Assembly (NCBI RefSeq): GCF_000427905.1 | Contig: NZ_KE386603.1 | Coordinates: 801,332 to 865,331, forward strand | Direction: 5' to 3' | DNA from: Thermocrispum agreste DSM 44070 | GTDB taxonomy: Bacteria; Actinomycetota; Actinomycetes; Mycobacteriales; Pseudonocardiaceae | Length of the DNA stretch: 64,000 nt | Part shown: in pieces, positions 60,316-64,000 of the stretch | Layout of the letters: every line of letters starts with the position of its first letter | Position numbering within the stretch: position 1 is the stretch's first letter | Notes under the pieces: model-generated | What the model was told of the DNA's origin: nothing | Seen by the model: only the letters and a program-made list of their open reading frames with translations | Database searches by the model: none | Translations under genes and position numbers: made by a program

Positions 60316-61079
60316 TGTCGAAGAAGGTTCTCGTCGAGCACGGGCGGCTGCTCGATGTGCTGGGGGTCGAAGTCGAATTGCTGGTGGATGCCTCCTCGGG
60401 CGCCCGCCCGGATGCGCGTGTACCTGCGGTGCCTGGGCTGACGCTCGCCGAGACGGTCCGGCATGTCGGCTCGGTGTATCGGATGGTCGTGGCGTGGTTG
60501 CGAACCGGTGAACGGCCGACCGAGTGGCAGCGGGAGCCCGCGCGTGGTGAGCCGGTGCAGCAGTATCTGCGGGAAAGTTATGCGGAACTGGCCGAGGAGC
60601 TGGCGAGGCGGGATCCGCATGAGCCTGCGGGCACCTGGTGGCCGGAGGACACCACGGCCGGATTCTGGCGCAGGCGCATGGCGCACGAGACGACGGTGCA
60701 TCGCACGGACGTGGAGAGCGCGGCGGAAAAGGACGTCACCGAGGTCGCCGAGGACGTGGCGGTCGACGGTATCGACGAGGTGCTGACCTTGTGGTACGGC
60801 CATCGTCTCGGGGGCCTCGGGGTGTCCGGGACGCGGGCTGGCACGGTGGGCATCAGCGTGGGCGATCGGCACTGGATGACCAGGGCCGGCCCGTCGGCCA
60901 CGGCCGCGTGGCGCGCGGACGCGGACGAGGTGGCAGGGGCCGACGCGCGCGTGACGGGTACCGCGATGCGGCTGTACCTGTGGCTGTGGGGGCGAGTGCC
61001 GACCGGTGCGGTGACCACGGAGGGGGACGAGGACGCCGTCGCCCAGCTGTGGGCGCTGCTTCGGCTGGCCACTCGGTGA
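60315..61079 (+). CDS. Maleylpyruvate isomerase/DinB-family mycothiol-dependent enzyme
   Basis: A 254-residue protein with the DinB-like four-helix bundle (PGLTLAETVRHVGSVYRMVVAWL near residues 42-64) and metal-histidine candidates in VRHVGS and AHETTVHRTDVESA. A C-terminal lid domain follows (VGDRHWMTRAG, and LYLWLWGRVP). Members use mycothiol in isomerisation or conjugation, and some detoxify. Its 1-nt overlap with the HEPN gene puts it under the same SOS promoter. The substrate is unknown. Confidence 0.85.
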   Translation: MSKKVLVEHGRLLDVLGVEVELLVDASSGARPDARVPAVPGLTLAETVRHVGSVYRMVVAWLRTGERPTEWQREPARGEPVQQYLRESYAELAEELARRDPHEPAGTWWPEDTTAGFWRRRMAHETTVHRTDVESAAEKDVTEVAEDVAVDGIDEVLTLWYGHRLGGLGVSGTRAGTVGISVGDRHWMTRAGPSATAAWRADADEVAGADARVTGTAMRLYLWLWGRVPTGAVTTEGDEDAVAQLWALLRLATR

Positions 61080-61997
61080 GGGTTCGGTCGGCCACGTGCC
61101 GAGCGGGTGCATGAGGCTCACCGAGTGGCAGAGTGCTGGCCGAGCCGCACGTGCGCCGAGTGGGCAGGACGTGGCCGAGGTGCCGGGGCGTGGTGGCCGA
61201 GCTGCCGGGGCGGCCGGGCCATGGTCCTGCCGGCCAGCCGATCCCATCGGCCGCAGGGCCGGCCAACGTCCGGTCTGCCGGGCGTCCTGGTTTGCCGGGC
61301 GTCCTGGTTTGTTTTCGTCGGCCGAGTCGCCCGAAGTTGCGGACTCGCCAGGGGCGTCATTGCCGACCCAGCCCCCGATGCGGCGCGGCTGCCACTCCGA
61401 CGCCCGTGAGGAATGGTCGTCGACTGGGCTCCGCGGGCGGTTCTTGCCGGGCGAGGCCCGCTGCCGTCGACCCTGCGTGACGCCCAGCCGGCCGCCGGCT
61501 CGGCGCGGCTTGCGCCTGTCTGGCTGTCGGCTTGCTGTGGCTGGTGCCCGCTTGGTTGGCGGTTTGGACGGTTGACGCCCGCCTGGCTGTCGGCTTGGCG
61601 TGGCTGGTGCCTGTCTGGCTGTCGGCTCGGCGTGGCTGACGCCCCCGGCAGTCGGTTCGTCGCGGCTGACGCCTGTTGGCCGTCCGCTTGGTGCGGTTGA
61701 CCCATGTGGCTCTCGGCCTGGTGCGGCTGACCCGCCTGGCTGTCGGCCCGCGTGGCTGGCGCGCGTCGGCTGCAGGCCGGCCAGCGGCGGACCTGCCTCC
61801 CGCGTACCTCACCTCACCGGTATCCCGCGTATCTCACCAGCGCGTTCGCTCTGTACGCCGATCTTGTCCCGCTCGTCTGAGCCGTGCCGGTGCTCCGGCC
61901 CGATGCCGCAGAGCCACCACATCCTGCTCACAGCCCGGTTCCCCCGAAACCGGGCCGCCCGGCTCACCGTCGCCGACAATAAACCGGGCCGCCCGGC
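61080..61997. other. Repeat-rich non-coding region downstream of the DinB-type gene
   Basis: About 920 bases with no supported gene. It contains TGCCGGGCGTCCTGGTT duplicated in tandem (61276-61292 and 61293-61309), a pair of GGCCGAG-TGCCGGGGCG segments near 61170-61225, the degenerate tandem array at 61514-61775, and a 28-nt direct repeat reaching into the def gene. Open frames here give low-complexity peptides only. Confidence 0.7.
61514..61775. repeat. Degenerate tandem array, about 8 copies of a roughly 31-bp unit
   Basis: Units of 29-33 bp read approximately CCTGTCTGGCTGTCGGCTTG followed by GCGTGGCTGGTG or TGCGGCTGACC. The clearest pair is CCTGGCTGTCGGCTTGGCGT and TCTGGCTGTCGGCTCGGCGT. 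The copies diverge by several bases. There are no spacers between them. Confidence 0.75.
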
Positions 61998-62008
61998 TCA
62001 CCGTCGCC
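61947..62008. repeat. 28-bp direct repeat, one copy in the def 3' end
   Basis: AAACCGGGCCGCCCGGCTCA followed by CCGTCGCC occurs exactly at 61947-61974 and 61981-62008, six bases apart. The second copy includes the def stop (61998) and its last three codons or so. GGGCCGCCCGG inside it is a near-palindrome. Confidence 0.85.
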
Positions 62009-62498
62009 AGAACCACGTCGATTCGCGGCACATCCGGAAGGCCTTTTTCCGCTGTTCCGGGGCCAGCCGGTCCAGGTAGAGCTTGCCGTCCAGATGATCG
62101 GTCTCGTGCTGCAAGCACTGCGCCAGCAAGCCCTCCCCGGCGATGGTGACTGGTTCGTTGCGCACGTCCACGCCCCGGACCACGGCGCGCTTGGCCCGTA
62201 CCACCGGAAACCACAGCTCCGGCACCGACAGGCAGCCTTCGTCGACCTCGTGCACGTCGTCGGAGACTTCCACCAGCTCCGGGTTGAGCACGTAGCCCAG
62301 CTGCTTGCCGACCCGGTAGCTGAACGCGCGCAGGCCGACGCCGATCTGCGGTGCGGCCAAGCCCGCCCGGCCCGGCTGGTCGACGGTGTCGAGCAGGTCG
62401 CGCACCAAGACCTCGGTGCTCCTGTCGAACCGCGTGATGGGCTCACACGGGGTCTTCAGCACCGGATCTCCGAAGTACCGCAGTTCCTTGATCGCCAC
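61998..62498 (-). CDS. def: Peptide deformylase
   Basis: Removes the formyl group from nascent proteins (166 residues). The three metal-site motifs are present: GLAAPQIGVG (about 46-55), EGCLSVPELW (about 94-103) and QHETDHLDG (HEXXH, about 137-145). GTG 62498 follows GGAGGAG. It is of ordinary length. Repeat-rich DNA flanks it on both sides, and no fmt or other translation gene lies beside it. Confidence 0.95.
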   Translation of the reverse strand: MAIKELRYFGDPVLKTPCEPITRFDRSTEVLVRDLLDTVDQPGRAGLAAPQIGVGLRAFSYRVGKQLGYVLNPELVEVSDDVHEVDEGCLSVPELWFPVVRAKRAVVRGVDVRNEPVTIAGEGLLAQCLQHETDHLDGKLYLDRLAPEQRKKAFRMCRESTWFWRR

Positions 62499-63178
62499 CG
62501 CTCCTCCGTTCCCTGCGACGCACGCTCGACACCGGCGCACCTGCCGGCGTCGACAACAGCTCCCACACCGGACCAGCACCCGGGATCGACCCGGAACCTC
62601 GCCAGGATTCCGCTACGGGACCAGCACCGCGATTCCATCACGGAACCAACCGGTTCCTGACGGGGCCAACCGGTTCCTGACGGGACCAGCACGCGCACTA
62701 CGTCACGGGACCGGTTTCGGGACCTGTCACGGGGCCGGCTCCCGCAATCGGTCACGAGGTGCCCCGCATCGGTCACGGGGCCAGCTCCCGGATTCCACCC
62801 CGGGCCAGCACCGGGGCGGTGCCGCGTCGGAACGAGGTCCTGTCGGCGGCCCACCAGGGCGCTTCCGCAGACGACCGCAGGCCGGCTGGTCGCCTGCCCA
62901 CAACAGCCAATCCGGTCCGTGTTCGATCCACCAGCCGTCCACTGGCTCCGCATCGCCCCTGCCCGCGAGCACCAGAGCCTGCTCCTGCCCCGTCCGGAAC
63001 GACCGGGAGCGCGGTCCGTGGCGTTGCTGCCGGGCACGACGACGGGTGCGGTCCGTGGCGTTGCCGCTGGGCACGACGACGGGTGCGGTCCGTGGCGTTG
63101 CCGCTGGGCACGACGACGGGTGCGGTCCGTGGCGTTGCCGCTGGGCACGACGACGAGCGCGACACTGTGCAGATCCGG
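62499..63178. other. Repeat-rich non-coding region upstream of def
   Basis: About 680 bases without a supported gene. It holds two 20-bp units of CCAACCGGTTCCTGACGGGG type (62646-62684), scattered GGGACCAGCAC words (near 62617 and 62683), and four 37-bp tandem repeats at 63017-63163. The left edge should contain the def promoter, which is not obvious. Confidence 0.65.
63017..63163. repeat. Four 37-bp tandem repeats
   Basis: Units begin at 63017, 63054, 63091 and 63128, reading CGTGGCGTTGCCGCTGGGCA then CGACGACGGGTGCGGTC. Units 2 and 3 are identical, unit 1 differs at its centre and unit 4 at its end. The copies abut without spacers. The array ends 15 nt before the end of the lhr gene. Confidence 0.9.
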
Positions 63179-64000
63179 TCAGCGCAACCGTAGACCTTGC
63201 GGGGTGGCGCGGAATCCGGCGGCCCGCAGCACCCCGGCCAGCTCGGAGGTGAGCGCCTGCTCGCCGTCGGCACGCCGGACCGTCAGCGGCTCCAAGCGGC
63301 CGGATCGCACCAGATCGGCCACCGCATGCGCGGCGGCGGCCAGCACGTCCTCGTCGGTGGTGAACGACAGCAGCGACTTCCCGCCACGCTCCAGGTACAG
63401 CGCCGGCCGTCCGCCGACCAGCACCACCACCGCCCCTGCCTTGCGGCCGGGCCGGTGCGGCGACTCACCGGCCGGCGCAGGCCAGGGGAGCGCCGCACCG
63501 TACGGTTGCGCAGGGTCGGCCGCCGACAGCACGACCACGTCCTTGCCGAGCGGATCGACGGCCCGCAGCCGGTCGATCGCGCCGGGCACCGCGAACTGGG
63601 CGCCACCGAGCCCGTTGATCACATAGCCCCGGATGACCTGCCCGGTCTCGGCCATCTGCCGCAGGACCTGATAGATGCCGGCGAAGCCACCGCTGACCCG
63701 CTCGGTGTCCAGCGACCCGCGGGTGAGCACCCCGTGGCGCTCCAGAAACGATTCGGTGCGGGCGTGCGCGCGCCGTGTGGGGTTCTGCTCCCGCTGCGGC
63801 ACCAAGGCCCACCTCCCGGAGACCGTCGGCGGCCCGGCGATGGTGGGCAACCGGGGACGTGCTGGCAGCTGCGCGCCCATGGTCCGCGCCCGCATCCGTG
63901 CGTAGCGGCCTCGCGGTGCCGTGCGTCGTGGACGCTGGGCCGCACCACCACCGGACAGCACGGCGCGCAGGCCATTGAGGCTGTCCCCGGTGACCACGCC
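63179..64000 (-). CDS. lhr: ATP-dependent helicase Lhr, C-terminal part (N-terminus beyond window edge)
   Basis: About 273 residues of the C-terminal region of a large Lhr-type superfamily 2 helicase. Typical are the winged-helix motif RHGVLTRG, then VSGGFAGIYQVLRQMAETGQ, VINGLGGAQFAVPGAIDRLR and VLSAADPAQPYG. Complete Lhr proteins are about 1500 residues, with the helicase core N-terminal, so that part is not visible. Lhr acts in DNA repair. The gene ends at a TGA at 63181-63179, beside the 37-bp repeats. Confidence 0.9.
   Translation of the reverse strand, partial: GVVTGDSLNGLRAVLSGGGAAQRPRRTAPRGRYARMRARTMGAQLPARPRLPTIAGPPTVSGRWALVPQREQNPTRRAHARTESFLERHGVLTRGSLDTERVSGGFAGIYQVLRQMAETGQVIRGYVINGLGGAQFAVPGAIDRLRAVDPLGKDVVVLSAADPAQPYGAALPWPAPAGESPHRPGRKAGAVVVLVGGRPALYLERGGKSLLSFTTDEDVLAAAAHAVADLVRSGRLEPLTVRRADGEQALTSELAGVLRAAGFRATPQGLRLR

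Noticed and set aside
61118-61705. A 195-residue minus-strand frame with repeated short Gln/Arg/Ser motifs
   Set aside because: The motifs follow from the degenerate DNA tandem array. Composition is low-complexity and no ribosome site is present.
63017-63163. CRISPR array
   Set aside because: The repeats abut directly with no spacers, and no cas genes are present.

Overview
The window is high-GC (about 70 %) chromosomal DNA from an actinomycete. A QcrCAB/CtaCDEF-type respiratory branch, a mannosyltransferase of the PimB' type, a mycothiol-type DinB enzyme, F420-type oxidoreductases, frequent GTG starts and TANNNT -10 elements placed 6-7 nt before start codons fit Mycobacteriales/Pseudonocardiales. 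Gene order recalls Mycobacterium tuberculosis in separate blocks (approximately Rv2201-Rv2188c, Rv1589-Rv1614 and Rv2178c-Rv2172c), here joined end to end. That favours a Pseudonocardiaceae genome such as Amycolatopsis or Saccharopolyspora relatives. The genus is inference.

Layout. 1-9.9 kb: a partial asnB, then cytochrome oxidase subunits ctaC, ctaF and ctaE and the bc1 genes qcrC-qcrA-qcrB, with a TOPRIM gene, trpD and an atypical receiver protein between them. 10-19 kb: a DEDD exonuclease/GIY-YIG nuclease, a coiled-coil NYN protein, two secreted NlpC/P60 peptidoglycan hydrolases (one fused to a VanY-type carboxypeptidase), a small CX2C protein and pimB. 19-23 kb: bioA-bioD-bioB-bsaP plus a DUF2567 membrane protein. 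23-28.6 kb: an M48 protease and the NrtR-nadABC NAD locus, with a palindromic operator in the divergent promoter. 28.6-30 kb: a truncated VOC gene, DoxX and a nitrilase-family amidase.

30-39.2 kb: the histidine genes hisD-C-B, hisH, hisA, hisF-hisI, interrupted by a small membrane protein, SoxR, a PPOX protein, a frameshifted ABC exporter and TetR. 39-45 kb: a second TetR and trpE-trp membrane protein-trpC-trpB-trpA. 45-49.2 kb: lgt and a B12 importer (btuFCD) behind a cobalamin riboswitch. 49-56.8 kb: aroG, a membrane coiled-coil protein, a PASTA kinase (PknL type), its Rv2175c-like partner, an LLM oxidoreductase, a polyprenyl synthase and metF. 56.8-64 kb: DUF885, GNAT, an SOS-controlled HEPN gene coupled to a DinB-type enzyme, peptide deformylase flanked by repeat-rich non-coding DNA, and the C-terminal part of an Lhr helicase.

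Functionally this is mostly core metabolism: respiration, cell-wall remodelling, and tryptophan, histidine, biotin and NAD synthesis. Many genes are coupled by ATGA/GTGA overlaps, and many transcription units look leaderless. The accessory or degenerate material is the frameshifted exporter, the truncated VOC gene, and tandem-repeat arrays near 23.0, 61.5 and 63.1 kb. I saw no tRNA, rRNA, insertion sequence, prophage or CRISPR array, and no clearly novel multigene system. The points most worth following up are the SOS/HEPN unit, the NlpC/P60-VanY fusion, the non-canonical receiver coupled to trpD, the PknL/Rv2175c variation and the broken ABC ATPase.
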